Source: Butyrivibrio sp. (lineage in GTDB: Bacteria > Bacillota > Clostridia > Lachnospirales > Lachnospiraceae). From it: a DNA stretch of 64,000 nucleotides. The notes under the pieces are model-generated. The model ran no database searches and was not told where the DNA came from. It saw only the letters and a program-made list of their open reading frames with translations. The DNA lies in the NCBI GenBank assembly GCA_022486625.1, contig JAKVKH010000008.1, positions 29,321 through 93,320 of the forward strand. Direction: 5' to 3'. The translations under genes and the position numbers were made by a program. Positions within the stretch are counted from its first letter, which is position 1. Every line of letters begins with the position of its first letter. Shown here in pieces: positions 9,664 to 19,419 of the stretch.

Positions 9664-9821
9664 ATTCTGCCTCCATGGCGTTCCGCATTTTTCTTTTTAT
9701 AAAAGACATTACTATTTTACTTTATTGACTGTTCTTCCATAATATCCTATCATGCGTAATATATAACATATCCTGTTATTTTTGCATGTGCCTCTGATCC
9801 GGCACGGAAATGTGAGCATTC

Positions 9822-10607
9822 ATGATTACAATACGAAACGGCGGATGTGCCGCCAGGCATCCGAGTACATTTATTCTGTCACGTCCAAACGGTCTTCCTG
9901 TATATGAGCTTCTGATCGTAAGAACCTGCGGAGATTTTACTGTCGGAAACTGCTTTTATCATGTTCTTCCCGGAACCGCCATCATCTTTTCTCCCTTTAT
10001 GCCCTATTACTATCAGAATCCTTCCGGCATCTATATGGATGACTGGCTTCATTTTGAAACTGACGCTCCTGATCTTTTCCTGAAGGCAGGTGTTCCAACC
10101 GATCAGCCGATTCAGCTTCCAGGTACAGATCTGTATACCTTCCTGATTCATCAGCTCCTATGGGAAACTTCCTATGGAGATTCTTCTGCAAAGCAGGAAA
10201 ATACGGACTGTCTGTTTCAGCTCCTGCTGAATCACCTGCATTCGCTTACCGTTTCTGCAGCAAATGCCGCACGTCCCTCCTCTCCGTATCATGAAGCACT
10301 CCAGCTGCTGCGTCTGGACCTGCAAAACGCCATGTTTCATCAGCCCTCGATCGAAAAATGCGCAAAAAAAATGGGCATCAGCCCCTCTTACTTTCAGCAT
10401 CTGTATCATGATTTTTTCGGGATTTCGTTTCAGAAAGATTTGATCCGCATGCGGCTTGATCTGGCAAAGCATACACTGATCAATACTGATCTTACACTTC
10501 ACCAGATTGCAGAGCTGTGCGGTTATTCCACCGATGTACACTTCTACCGCCAGTTTCGTCAGATTACCGGCATTACCCCTGCGCAGTACCGGAAAGCGCA
10601 GGAATAA
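9822..10607 (+). CDS. AraC-family transcriptional regulator
   Basis: This 261-residue regulator has an N-terminal cupin-like sensing domain (about 1-150) and two C-terminal helix-turn-helix motifs (ISPSYFQHLYHDFFGISF and LTLHQIAELCGYSTDVHFYRQF) ending in the family signature GITPAQYRKAQE. It is divergent from the beta-glucuronidase gene, with 158 bp between the start codons, so it most likely activates or represses that gene in response to a glucuronide. The ribosome binding site is weak (GGAAATG 13 bp upstream). Confidence 0.88.
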   Translation: MITIRNGGCAARHPSTFILSRPNGLPVYELLIVRTCGDFTVGNCFYHVLPGTAIIFSPFMPYYYQNPSGIYMDDWLHFETDAPDLFLKAGVPTDQPIQLPGTDLYTFLIHQLLWETSYGDSSAKQENTDCLFQLLLNHLHSLTVSAANAARPSSPYHEALQLLRLDLQNAMFHQPSIEKCAKKMGISPSYFQHLYHDFFGISFQKDLIRMRLDLAKHTLINTDLTLHQIAELCGYSTDVHFYRQFRQITGITPAQYRKAQE

Positions 10608-10781
10608 TGCCGAGATTATATTCTACACAGGTGCTGCAATGATAATCGTCCAGCGTACTGAGATCAAGCGTCAACTTCGCTGATCCGTACTTGCAACCTG
10701 CGACATCATATTTGCCCCATTTAGGAGTCTGGAAACTGTATTTTGTTTTCAGGTTTACTTTATTCTTCCCAAAAAGCAAAT

Positions 10782-10825
10782 AAAGTGACAGAAAAATATC
10801 CTTTAAGAATACTTTTTGTCACCTT
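10782..10825. terminator. Imperfect inverted repeat between convergent AraC and mgtA genes
   Basis: GTGACAG..AAATAT and ATACTTTTTGTCAC pair imperfectly around CCTTTAAGA. Lying between two convergent genes, it may terminate transcripts from both sides. Bases 10608-10870 otherwise hold nothing convincing. Confidence 0.35.
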
Positions 10826-10870
10826 TGCGCAAATGTATAAAATTATCGCACTATCACTATTATATCGACT

Positions 10871-13474
10871 CTACAGCCATTCCCCGTTCTTCCGGATATA
10901 TACACGCTTTACCGCCTCAATTGCCGTCGCATACAGTAGCAGAATCAATACCAGCAACCCATAATAGCCCATCGGCATAACTGCAAAATGAAAGCTGACA
11001 ATCGGATGCAGTACATATGGTACAAATAACGCTGCCACAATCCCGCAGAAAGAAGAAAAAATCATCCGGATATCTGCACAGGACTGTATAAACGGAACTT
11101 TAGAGGTACGGATAAAGTGTACAATCAACGTCTGTGAGATCAGTCCCTCCATAAACCATCCTGTCTGAAACAGTACCTGCTGATCTGCACTGCAATATCC
11201 CAGCACAAACCACAGCACTGCAAATGTCAGCACATCAAACACGCTGGATACCGGTCCGAGTACGTTCATAAAATGTGAAAGACTACGCGTGTCCCATCTT
11301 TTTGGTTTTTGCATAAATTCGCTGTCCACGTTATCCCACGGAATTGCAATCTGTGTAAAATCATAGATCAGATTCTGAATCAGCATCTGAATTGGAATCA
11401 TAGGCAGAAACGGAAGGAAAATACTCGCCACCAGTACTGAAAAAACATTGCCGAAATTCCCGGAAAGCGCCATTTTCATATACTTCATGATATTGCCGTA
11501 AATACGTCTGCCTTCATACACACCGTCTTTAAGTACAGACAGACTTTTTTCCAGAAGAATAATATCGCTGCTTTCCTTTGCAACATCTGTCGCTGTATCC
11601 ACCGAAATTCCCACATCTGCATGCCGCAGGGAAGGTGCATCATTTACACCATCACCCATATACCCCACTACATGACCATTCGCACGAAGTGCATCCACAA
11701 CGCGCTGTTTCTGCATGGGTGCCAGTCTAGCAAAAATATTGGTGCATTCAACCGCCCCTTTCAGTGCCGCATCATCAAGCGCTTCGACCTGCTCTCCTGT
11801 CATGGACTTTCCCCTGCGTATTCCAACCTGCCCGCAGATATTAGCAACAACCGGCTCAGCATCACCGGACAGTACCTTCACATCAACACCTGCCTCATAT
11901 AACGCACTGACTGCCTTCTCCACATCCGGTTTGGGCGGATCCAGGAAAGCCACATACCCAAGGAATGTCATGTCCTTCTCATCTGCTCCACTGAAGGTGG
12001 AAACATCGATCTGTTCATGCTTTTCTGCCACGGCGATGACATGCATTCCCTCTTCACCAAGTGCTGCCGCATTCTGCAGAATTTTCTGCCTGCCATCCTC
12101 TCCAAGCGGCACATTATTTTCATCCTGACGCACAAAGGTACAGATCCTGACAATTTCCTCTGCTGCTCCCTTGGAGATCAACCAGTGCTGTCCATCACTT
12201 CCCTGAATAACAACGCTCATCCTTCTGCGATCATAATCGAACGGAATTTCATCTATTTTTGTATAATCCGTCACATCCGTTCTGACACCGTTTTTTTCTC
12301 CATATTCCAGCACTGCATGATCAATCAGATTCTTGATTCCGGTAGAAAAATAACTGTTCAGATAAACATAGTCCAGAACCCTCCGGTCCTGTCTGCCATC
12401 TGCATCAAGATAGCGTTGCAGTACAATATCATCCGCCGTCAACGTACCTGTTTTATCCGTGCAAAGGACATCAATTGCGCCCAGATTCTGAATTGCAGAA
12501 AGATTTTTGACAATCGTTTTCTTCTGTGCCAGAAACTGAGCCCCTCGTGAAAGCGTTGCATTGACGATCATCGGCAGCATACCCGGTGTAATTCCCACTG
12601 CCACGGAAATACTGAACATGAAAGCAGAAAGCCAGTCCTTTTTGACAAAACCGTTTATGACAAATACGCACAGCACAATAATGATCATATAACGCAGCAT
12701 GGTCCTGGTAATAACGTCCAGCCCTTTTTCAAAATTGGTCTTTCCCTTGCTGCTCTCCACTGCCACAGAAATACTGCCAAGGTAAGTCTGCCGCCCGGTC
12801 TGAATGACCACACCGACACCGGAACCGGAGCGTACATCGCACCCCATCAGGCAGATATTTTCAAGCTCCGCGGAATCTTTTGAAGTATCGCACGGTCCTG
12901 CCTTTTTTTCCACAGGAAGAGATTCTCCCGTAAACATGGACTGCGATATGAAAAGATCACGTGCAGACAGCAGATACAGATCTGCCGGAACGATACTGCC
13001 ACTGCCAAGCTCGATAATATCTCCGGCCACCACCTGATCCAGATCTGCCTTTACCGTTTTTCCATCTCTTCGGACATCCACATGCGAATGAATCATGGTA
13101 CGCAGCTTCTCACTCGCAAGATAAGCATTATAATCCTGCACAAAACGGATAACTGCGCTGATTACCGCCAGCAGAAAAATAATTCCGGCACCCAGCCTGT
13201 CCTTCAGAAAAAAAGAGACAACACCCAGAAACAACAACACCAGAATGAATTCATCCAGAAATGATTTCAGCAGGAAAACATACCATGGTGTCTTCCTGCT
13301 GCTCTGAACCTGATTGGGTCCATACTGTTCCAGTCGCTCCTGTGCTTCTGCAGCAGAAAGTCCTGCTGAATCTGTCTTAAATGCAGACAGTACCTCTGCT
13401 TCCTTCATTGCTGCATATTTTCTGTACACAGCTTCCAGCTGTGCACTCGCCCTCTGACTTTTTGCGTTTTTCAT
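10871..13474 (-). CDS. mgtA: Magnesium-translocating P-type ATPase, MgtA type
   Basis: This 867-residue P3B ATPase has an N-terminal cytoplasmic segment, an actuator domain with TGES, the phosphorylation motif DKTGTLT, the hinge GDGVNDAPSL and about ten membrane helices. NFGNVFSVL in the helix after the hinge domain and IPIQMLIQNLIYDFTQ are characteristic of MgtA/MgtB. It would import Mg2+ down its gradient coupled to ATP hydrolysis. The gap to the upstream gene is only about 110 bp and shows no M-box-like leader, so regulation is probably not through that riboswitch. The start is supported by GGAGGAATGA. Confidence 0.93.
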   Translation of the reverse strand: MKNAKSQRASAQLEAVYRKYAAMKEAEVLSAFKTDSAGLSAAEAQERLEQYGPNQVQSSRKTPWYVFLLKSFLDEFILVLLFLGVVSFFLKDRLGAGIIFLLAVISAVIRFVQDYNAYLASEKLRTMIHSHVDVRRDGKTVKADLDQVVAGDIIELGSGSIVPADLYLLSARDLFISQSMFTGESLPVEKKAGPCDTSKDSAELENICLMGCDVRSGSGVGVVIQTGRQTYLGSISVAVESSKGKTNFEKGLDVITRTMLRYMIIIVLCVFVINGFVKKDWLSAFMFSISVAVGITPGMLPMIVNATLSRGAQFLAQKKTIVKNLSAIQNLGAIDVLCTDKTGTLTADDIVLQRYLDADGRQDRRVLDYVYLNSYFSTGIKNLIDHAVLEYGEKNGVRTDVTDYTKIDEIPFDYDRRRMSVVIQGSDGQHWLISKGAAEEIVRICTFVRQDENNVPLGEDGRQKILQNAAALGEEGMHVIAVAEKHEQIDVSTFSGADEKDMTFLGYVAFLDPPKPDVEKAVSALYEAGVDVKVLSGDAEPVVANICGQVGIRRGKSMTGEQVEALDDAALKGAVECTNIFARLAPMQKQRVVDALRANGHVVGYMGDGVNDAPSLRHADVGISVDTATDVAKESSDIILLEKSLSVLKDGVYEGRRIYGNIMKYMKMALSGNFGNVFSVLVASIFLPFLPMIPIQMLIQNLIYDFTQIAIPWDNVDSEFMQKPKRWDTRSLSHFMNVLGPVSSVFDVLTFAVLWFVLGYCSADQQVLFQTGWFMEGLISQTLIVHFIRTSKVPFIQSCADIRMIFSSFCGIVAALFVPYVLHPIVSFHFAVMPMGYYGLLVLILLLYATAIEAVKRVYIRKNGEWL

Positions 13475-13582
13475 TTCATTCCTCCCTGTACGGTCACAAT
13501 GAAATCATTTATTAATGCAATATACTATTTTATCGTATCACCCACATTTTTTTACGCAATACTGTATCTCCGAAATTTCAGC

Positions 13583-14908
13583 TCACCTTTCCCAGTTGAT
13601 CTTCTTCTCATAATATTTCTGCCACGGATCTTTTGAGCCCGCGAGTCTTGAATTGACACGCAGCAGGTATCTTCCGTTTCTGCCCGGAGCAAAAATGCAA
13701 TCCTGGTCTGCTGAATACGGTCTGATCTCCTTGAATTTCCGGCTGTCTCTATCCCATTCTTCAAACTCATACTCTACCTTTACATCCGGTCCCGTATATG
13801 CTTTTGCGTGCAGCACAGTCATTCCGTTTTTCTGTCTGGTCACAAAATTCACACATGCGATATAGTTCATATTCTTCAGATATTCGGCTTCCGTATAGAA
13901 AAGTGAAGATACGTTTTCTCCTTTTTCACGCATCTGCAGAAAAGTACCGATTGCCTTACTGAATGCTGTTGCGCCTGTTGTATTCATATGCTCATGATCC
14001 CGGAAATAGCTCTGCTTTGCTGTGAAAAGGACCGGCTTTATCATATTGAAATCATAATATTCACCGCCGTTATCGCGGCACACCTGTGTCAGTTTCTGCT
14101 GCTTTTCAAAATAGCTCTTTCCGTAAGCAACCACATACAGATCCGGCTGCGCCACTTCAATCACATAAAGCTTTACCTGATTTTTCCTGCACAGCTGACA
14201 GATTTTAGCCAGTTCCTCATAAGAACTCTGATCAAACTTCTCATGCCTTCCCACACCGGTTACATCTGTCCCCATCCGGTTAATATTCATCCGACCGGAA
14301 CTGGGCAGAAACCCGTTTGCCGTATATTCCGGTGTTTTATGAAACTCATTGGTAATTCTGCCTGCAATGTTCTTCTTCAGTTCTTCCCCGGACATTCCAC
14401 AGTGATCATAAATCCATGGAAAAAAGTAATTGATGGAGCTTTCAGAATACAGATGCTCCGGATCAAGCAAAAATGTCAGATGATTCTGCAGTCTGTCCTT
14501 TGCACTTCCATATGTGTTTTTGGCCCGGTAAAATGCAACCTCCGCACCAAGACTCTGTTTCTTCTGCATGGAAAAATAACCAAACCCCAGAATCGCCATC
14601 TTAATATGATGATCACGGATGGCCGTTTCAATTGCTGTATAGGATTCCGACAGCATCTGTCCATTCGTTCCCATATTATAAGCTTTGATTCCTGCAAGAG
14701 GATCAATGATGGAAGGATTCATGGAAGCATGACAAAGAGAAGAACCTACAAATACAGCTGTCAGATCCTTCTGATAATTATATCCCTCCCACATATTGGC
14801 ACTGGTCGAATTTTTGGCCGGCTCAAGTGCAAAAGTAAGTGCCTGATTCAGCAGACAGATCACCAGAATCAACAGCACAGGAAATCTCATTTTTTTAAAA
14901 CGCCGCAT
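13583..14908 (-). CDS. Membrane-anchored SGNH/DHHW-type acyltransferase partner of MBOAT
   Basis: The 441-residue protein has one N-terminal membrane helix (FPVLLILVICLLNQALTFAL) and an extracellular SGNH-like domain with VGSSLCHASMNP, a GFGYFSM segment and DHEHMNTTGATAF (Asp..His pair). The start at 14908 is preferred over upstream in-frame codons because AGGAGG lies 9 bases before it, giving a 14-bp overlap with the MBOAT gene. By analogy with DltB/DltD, AlgI/AlgJ and PatA/PatB, the pair moves an acyl (often acetyl) group across the membrane onto a cell-wall or capsular glycan. The last about 90 residues form an extra beta-rich tail. Confidence 0.75.
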   Translation of the reverse strand: MRRFKKMRFPVLLILVICLLNQALTFALEPAKNSTSANMWEGYNYQKDLTAVFVGSSLCHASMNPSIIDPLAGIKAYNMGTNGQMLSESYTAIETAIRDHHIKMAILGFGYFSMQKKQSLGAEVAFYRAKNTYGSAKDRLQNHLTFLLDPEHLYSESSINYFFPWIYDHCGMSGEELKKNIAGRITNEFHKTPEYTANGFLPSSGRMNINRMGTDVTGVGRHEKFDQSSYEELAKICQLCRKNQVKLYVIEVAQPDLYVVAYGKSYFEKQQKLTQVCRDNGGEYYDFNMIKPVLFTAKQSYFRDHEHMNTTGATAFSKAIGTFLQMREKGENVSSLFYTEAEYLKNMNYIACVNFVTRQKNGMTVLHAKAYTGPDVKVEYEFEEWDRDSRKFKEIRPYSADQDCIFAPGRNGRYLLRVNSRLAGSKDPWQKYYEKKINWER

Positions 14909-16478
14909 ACATGAAGCCTCCTGTCGGAGTTGTAAATACAAATGACCAGAGTACCAGCATAATCACGCCTGTATATAGAACCAGGCGGAATAGTGTTTTC
15001 TGTCTGATCAGTACTCCTTCCACATCTATTTTTCTTTCCTTTAAAACGCTGACCACAAATACCAGAATGCAGCCGGTCAGAGCAAACGCATAAGGTCTCA
15101 GAAGATAATTCATATTATATCCGCGAAGAACCCGCATGAATAAATCCGCACGAAAATTCACAAATGTATTGCGGAAACAGATCAGGCAATAACCCGGATT
15201 GATAATCCGGTCAAAATACCATCCGACATTTACAATCAGGAATGTCCTGAGAATCCGGAATACATAAAAACCCTTGCTTTCTGTCCGCAGATGAAGTCTG
15301 TTCGAAATTCCATTAAACGCAGGTGCCAGCAGATCACTCGCCGCAATTACTGCACCGTTATAAAGTCCCCAAAGAATATTATGCATTGCCGCACCATGCC
15401 AGAGTCCGACAATAAAGAATACCAACAGGTTAGCAACACATGCGGGAAGTGTCCGTCCCATATGTTTGCCCAGGTGTTTACCTGCCCATTTACCAAACTT
15501 CTGCATCAGCGAAGTCAGCGCAAACGGATAAAAGACATAGTCGCGCATCCACTGTCCGAGTGTGATATGCCAGCGTCTCCAGAAATCGGCCAGCGATACG
15601 GAAAAATAAGGCTGCCGAAAGTTCGGTGTCATATGAATGTCAAAAAGCTGTGCAATTCCCAGCACCATGTCGATTCCGCCGGAAAAGTCCATATACTGCT
15701 GGACGGAATACAGTAGGATTCCAAACACAACAACAGATCCGGGAATGTCTGGATTCGTCGTATCAAAGATCTTCGAAATACTGCCTGCCAGTGAATCGGC
15801 AATGGCATACTTTTTCATAATACCAAATCCAATGACCAGAAATGCTCTCTGAAAGTTCTCATATTTCAGACTGTGCTTTTCATACAGCTGTACTGCCAGC
15901 GCATCGAAGCGGTTAATCGGCCCCTGAATCAGCTGTGGGAAAAAGGATACGAACAGCAGATATTTTGCAAAATTGCGCTCCGGCTCATATTTACCGTTAT
16001 AGGTATCAATCAGGTACCCGGTTGCCTGGAAGGTATAGAACGAAATCCCAAGCGGAAGCAGAATATGACTCTTAAAACGCACCAGTTCACTCAGGCGGAA
16101 CATGCCGATAATTTCATTCCAGTATTTCAGATATCCCAGAACGCCAAAACAACAGAGAAGTCCCAGAAGCAGCACCACCCGCTTTTTCTTCTGACAGATC
16201 ACCTTCAGTTTCTTTTTGGCCTCATGATCCAGTCCCGGCAGTTTCTTCTGTTCTTTATACTGCTGATTAAACCGGGCAAAAAACAGGCCGCAGGCCCAGG
16301 TTGCTGCTGCAGTTACCATAATGAAGGCAAGATGGCTGATTCCGCTGTACGCATAGAAAACAAGACTGGCCATCAGCAGCACGGTCCATTGAAACCGCGG
16401 TGCGATGCGTCCAGCCAGATAATATACTGCAATTGTAATAATCAAAAATATAAGAAAGAAAAGTGAATAGAGCTGCAT
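14895..16478 (-). CDS. MBOAT-family membrane O-acyltransferase (AlgI/DltB-like)
   Basis: The protein has about 527 residues with roughly eleven membrane helices. The family core is visible: DFWRRWHITLGQWMRDYVFYP and, further on, GLWHGAAMHNILWGLYNG with the conserved His. It would pass an acyl group from a cytoplasmic donor to the extracellular SGNH partner encoded by the overlapping downstream gene. The ATG at 16478 has GGGG nine bases upstream; an ATG three codons earlier (16487) lies directly on that sequence and is less likely. Confidence 0.88.
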   Translation of the reverse strand: MQLYSLFFLIFLIITIAVYYLAGRIAPRFQWTVLLMASLVFYAYSGISHLAFIMVTAAATWACGLFFARFNQQYKEQKKLPGLDHEAKKKLKVICQKKKRVVLLLGLLCCFGVLGYLKYWNEIIGMFRLSELVRFKSHILLPLGISFYTFQATGYLIDTYNGKYEPERNFAKYLLFVSFFPQLIQGPINRFDALAVQLYEKHSLKYENFQRAFLVIGFGIMKKYAIADSLAGSISKIFDTTNPDIPGSVVVFGILLYSVQQYMDFSGGIDMVLGIAQLFDIHMTPNFRQPYFSVSLADFWRRWHITLGQWMRDYVFYPFALTSLMQKFGKWAGKHLGKHMGRTLPACVANLLVFFIVGLWHGAAMHNILWGLYNGAVIAASDLLAPAFNGISNRLHLRTESKGFYVFRILRTFLIVNVGWYFDRIINPGYCLICFRNTFVNFRADLFMRVLRGYNMNYLLRPYAFALTGCILVFVVSVLKERKIDVEGVLIRQKTLFRLVLYTGVIMLVLWSFVFTTPTGGFMYAAF

Positions 16479-16612
16479 ATCGCACATCCCCGATCATCCG
16501 TCATGTCATACTTTCATGCAGAGTTTCCCTGCATTTATTCATATTAATTCCGGATTATTAAGATTTGCGATACAGAATTCTAAAGATTTCTAAAGATTTT
16601 AAAGGCATCTTT

Positions 16613-17740
16613 TCAGATTATCAGAATTCCTTCCGGCACCGCCTCCGCCATGCGGACGTATCCCTCCTTCGAAGGATGAAGGTGATCTCCACTGTCGCAT
16701 CCTTTCGCAAATGCCTTCGGATTGTGCGGATCACGGATCGCCAGATCAAAATCAATACAGCCATCAATCAGATCTGTTGTCCGGATCCAGTCATTATACG
16801 CATTCTTCAGATCTTCACGAAACGGTGCATACGTACGCCACCCTTCAATCGGCAGAAGGGTTCCGACATAAACTTTATAGCCATAGCTTCTCGCCTGCTC
16901 AATATATTTTTTCAGTCCGTTGGTCAGCTGCTGCACTGTCGGCAGATCGCTCATCGGCCGGAACGGATTCACATCGGTTCCCACCGGATGAATGATATCA
17001 TTAATGCCCTGCTGGATGATCACCGTATCTGCTCCGTCCGTCGGCACTTCATGGTGAAACCGTTTGCTCCCCATAAGGCCATAGGACTGATAGGTCAGAC
17101 AGCTGTACTGCCGCAGAATCCTGGAACCGCTCGTCGCACGTCTGATGATTGCCGTATGATCATAACCTTCTCTTCTGCAGCGTGCCATAAGATCATCCGG
17201 CCAGTCCTGCGCCGTGATGGAATCTCCGTAACACACAATCGTCCGGTTCTCATCCGCTGTTCTGACAGATACATTGCTCAGAAAATAGAAATAATGCGTC
17301 GGTCTTGAATCTTCAATTGAAATCTCCGGATTCTCCGTCTGATCTCCGGTTGCATAAAGTGCCTTGTTGGAAAACGGTCCGCAGGCATATACACAGGAGC
17401 GCATCTGTGTGAAATCTCCAAGATAAAAGCTGACATCAAAGGTATGCTGTGCCTGAATATCACAGGCAAGCTCATCAGATTCTGCTGCTTCTCCTGCCGG
17501 AATTGTGACAGCAGTGTCACCTTGAAACGTCACAGGCAGGAACTGTCCGCCGATCCGTATCGTTGTCCTGGTAATTGTAACTGCTTCCGTTCCGCAGTAA
17601 TTATCATAGGTAATACGCAGGGCATCCCCTGCAAAATGTGAATAAACCGGATATCTCAGTGTAATATTTTTTCCATAGCTCTCAGGGCGGTTCTCACCGA
17701 TGGATACAGCATTGCCCCAGATACTTGCATAATGACTCAT
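16613..17740 (-). CDS. SGNH/GDSL-family esterase with N-terminal beta domain
   Basis: The 375-residue protein lacks a signal peptide. Residues about 1-165 look like a beta-sandwich. The SGNH catalytic domain follows, with VCYGDSIT (Ser), RATSGSRIL (Gly), QGINDIIHP (Asn) and DHLHPSKEGY (Asp/His). Proteins of this layout are often carbohydrate acetyl esterases, here probably on an imported sugar. The ATG at 17740 has GGAAGGAG just upstream and is preferred over a start 18 codons earlier. It sits upstream of the MBOAT pair on the same strand but 134 bp away, so it may be separately transcribed. Confidence 0.82.
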   Translation of the reverse strand: MSHYASIWGNAVSIGENRPESYGKNITLRYPVYSHFAGDALRITYDNYCGTEAVTITRTTIRIGGQFLPVTFQGDTAVTIPAGEAAESDELACDIQAQHTFDVSFYLGDFTQMRSCVYACGPFSNKALYATGDQTENPEISIEDSRPTHYFYFLSNVSVRTADENRTIVCYGDSITAQDWPDDLMARCRREGYDHTAIIRRATSGSRILRQYSCLTYQSYGLMGSKRFHHEVPTDGADTVIIQQGINDIIHPVGTDVNPFRPMSDLPTVQQLTNGLKKYIEQARSYGYKVYVGTLLPIEGWRTYAPFREDLKNAYNDWIRTTDLIDGCIDFDLAIRDPHNPKAFAKGCDSGDHLHPSKEGYVRMAEAVPEGILII

Positions 17741-17849
17741 AGTACTCCTTCCTGTCACTGTTATACTATACGCCCAATCATTTTGTGCTTGCAACCGGCG
17801 AATTTCTGTGCTAGATTACTATTTTGTAAATTAAATACTAAAAAACAAT

Positions 17850-17907
17850 AAAGACATTAAATGTCACCCATCCACTGTCAGACGGAGGGGCGTCGTTTAA
17901 TGTCTTT
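17850..17907 (+). promoter_or_regulatory. Attenuator-like leader hairpin ahead of the DUF2798 gene
   Basis: AAAGACATTAAA (17850-17861) is exactly complementary to TTTAATGTCTTT (17896-17907), and the second arm runs into a T-tract that ends about 10 bp before the GGAG ribosome binding site. The 34-base loop holds a small GACG/CGTC hairpin around GAGGGG. No plus-strand gene lies upstream to be terminated, so a conditional terminator in the leader of the next gene is the simplest reading. Confidence 0.5.
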
Positions 17908-17929
17908 TTTTGTAAAAAAGGAGCGCAAT

Positions 17930-18433
17930 ATGCCAAAAACAAAGTTACAAAGCTTTTTCTTTACCACGATGATGGTGTTCTGTATGGTCTACTGTATGAC
18001 CTGTTACACACTGTCTCTCAAATCAGGCAGTTTTTCGTGTCTCATAATGAAAGCTGCCATCCGTGAAATGTGGCCGGAGTATATCATTATATTCTGTCTT
18101 GTATTCTTCCTCGTTACAAAGCTTGCCATAAAACTTGCCTTTCGTCTGGTAACTCCCGGACAAGACAAACCGATTTTCATTACCCTGGCAATTCAGTGCA
18201 TGACAGTCTGCCTCATGGTTCCCTCCGCGACACTGATCATTACCCTTCTTCATCTGGGATTTGTACCTTCTGTATGTACAATCTGGATTCAGAATCTTGT
18301 TCTGTGTTTTCCCATGGCACTCTGTCTTCAGCTTTTCTTCATCGGTCCTCTGGTTCGTTTCCTGTTCCGCACCATCATGAAAAGCTATGAAACAGTCCAT
18401 ACACATTCTGCAGAAAATGACACTGCAGCATAA
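17930..18433 (+). CDS. DUF2798-like small membrane protein
   Basis: This 167-residue membrane protein has four hydrophobic helices in two similar halves (FFTTMMVFCMVYCMTCYTL and LAIQCMTVCLMVPSATLII), as in DUF2798 proteins, whose function is unknown. AAGGAG lies 7 bases before the ATG at 17930; an in-frame start 69 bases earlier would fall inside the leader hairpin. The gene is flanked by divergent and convergent neighbours, so it is monocistronic. Confidence 0.7.
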   Translation: MPKTKLQSFFFTTMMVFCMVYCMTCYTLSLKSGSFSCLIMKAAIREMWPEYIIIFCLVFFLVTKLAIKLAFRLVTPGQDKPIFITLAIQCMTVCLMVPSATLIITLLHLGFVPSVCTIWIQNLVLCFPMALCLQLFFIGPLVRFLFRTIMKSYETVHTHSAENDTAA

Positions 18434-18468
18434 ATCACATTTACTTTATCCGTTGTGCAGGTTCAGCT

Positions 18469-19419
18469 TTACGCTTTTTCAGATTCTGTACTCCATGCTG
18501 CAAATTCCTGATCCGTACAGCTGACATAATGAATGCCCTCTACCAGATGCTGCGTGCCTTCATCATAATTAATGCCGGAGGTCCGGTAATCATACACTTC
18601 TGCTTTCCTCTTTTTCTCCACCACCGGATTCGGTGAAGGAATGGCGGAAAGAAGACTTCTGGTATACGGATGAATGGGATTTCGGAAAATTTCCTCCGTT
18701 GTGCCTGTTTCCAGCAGATGCCCCAGATGCAGAACACCGATTCTGTCCGAAATATACTTGACCATGGCAAGATCATGTGCAATGAACAGATAAGCAGTCC
18801 CTGTTTCCTTCTGAATATCCTTCATCAGATTGACCACCTGCGCCTGAATGGAAACATCCAGCGCGGATATACACTCATCTGCGATAATCAGCTTCGGGTT
18901 CATGATCAGTGCTCTGGCAATTCCGACACGCTGCCGCTGTCCGCCGGAGAACTGATGCGGATAACGGTCTGCATGTTCCGGTGCAAGTCCCACTTTTGCA
19001 AGAATGTTATGAATCTGCTCCTGTCTGTCTGCATGGCTGGTATAGGAATGATGAATATCCAGTCCTTCCCCTATAATATCTCCGACTTTCTTCCGCGGAT
19101 TCAGGGACGCCATCGGATCCTGAAAGATCATCTGCATCTGCGTCCGCAGCCTTGCAGTGTCCTTTTTTCCCATAGAACCGCTGATGTCCATTCCGTCAAA
19201 AGAAATCTTTCCTGCCGTGGGATCATAGAGTCTGATCACGCTTCTGCCGATTGTAGACTTTCCAGAGCCGGATTCTCCGACCAGTCCGTATGTCTCCCCT
19301 GGAAAAATCTGAAAACTCACATCTTCAACTGCTTTCACCGTAAAGGTACTGCTGACTCTGAAGTGCTGCTTAAGTCCCTCTACTTTAAGAAGAGGCTCTT
19401 TTCTCTCTGTTTCATTCAT
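18469..19419 (-). CDS. oppF: Oligopeptide ABC transporter ATP-binding protein OppF
   Basis: The 316-residue ATPase has Walker [10 protein letters not shown]-loop FQDP, signature LSGGQRQRVGIARAL (here FSGGQ), Walker B LIIADECISALD and the switch His in AHDLAMV. Its C-terminal tail (ETGTTEEIFRNPIHPYTRSLLSAIP) is the oligopeptide-transporter ATPase extension. It is last in the opp operon, overlaps oppD by 8 bp, and pairs with OppD as the cytoplasmic motor. GGAGG precedes the start. Confidence 0.95.
   Translation of the reverse strand: MNETERKEPLLKVEGLKQHFRVSSTFTVKAVEDVSFQIFPGETYGLVGESGSGKSTIGRSVIRLYDPTAGKISFDGMDISGSMGKKDTARLRTQMQMIFQDPMASLNPRKKVGDIIGEGLDIHHSYTSHADRQEQIHNILAKVGLAPEHADRYPHQFSGGQRQRVGIARALIMNPKLIIADECISALDVSIQAQVVNLMKDIQKETGTAYLFIAHDLAMVKYISDRIGVLHLGHLLETGTTEEIFRNPIHPYTRSLLSAIPSPNPVVEKKRKAEVYDYRTSGINYDEGTQHLVEGIHYVSCTDQEFAAWSTESEKA

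Noticed and set aside
10573..10779. A 68-codon minus-strand frame with Trp and Cys residues after the AraC gene
   Set aside because: It would start at TTG without a ribosome site, overlaps the end of the AraC gene and resembles no family; at most a decayed fragment.
13475..13582. Possible M-box Mg2+ riboswitch before mgtA
   Set aside because: The gap is only about 108 bp and AT-rich, with no recognisable M-box core; the element is normally longer.
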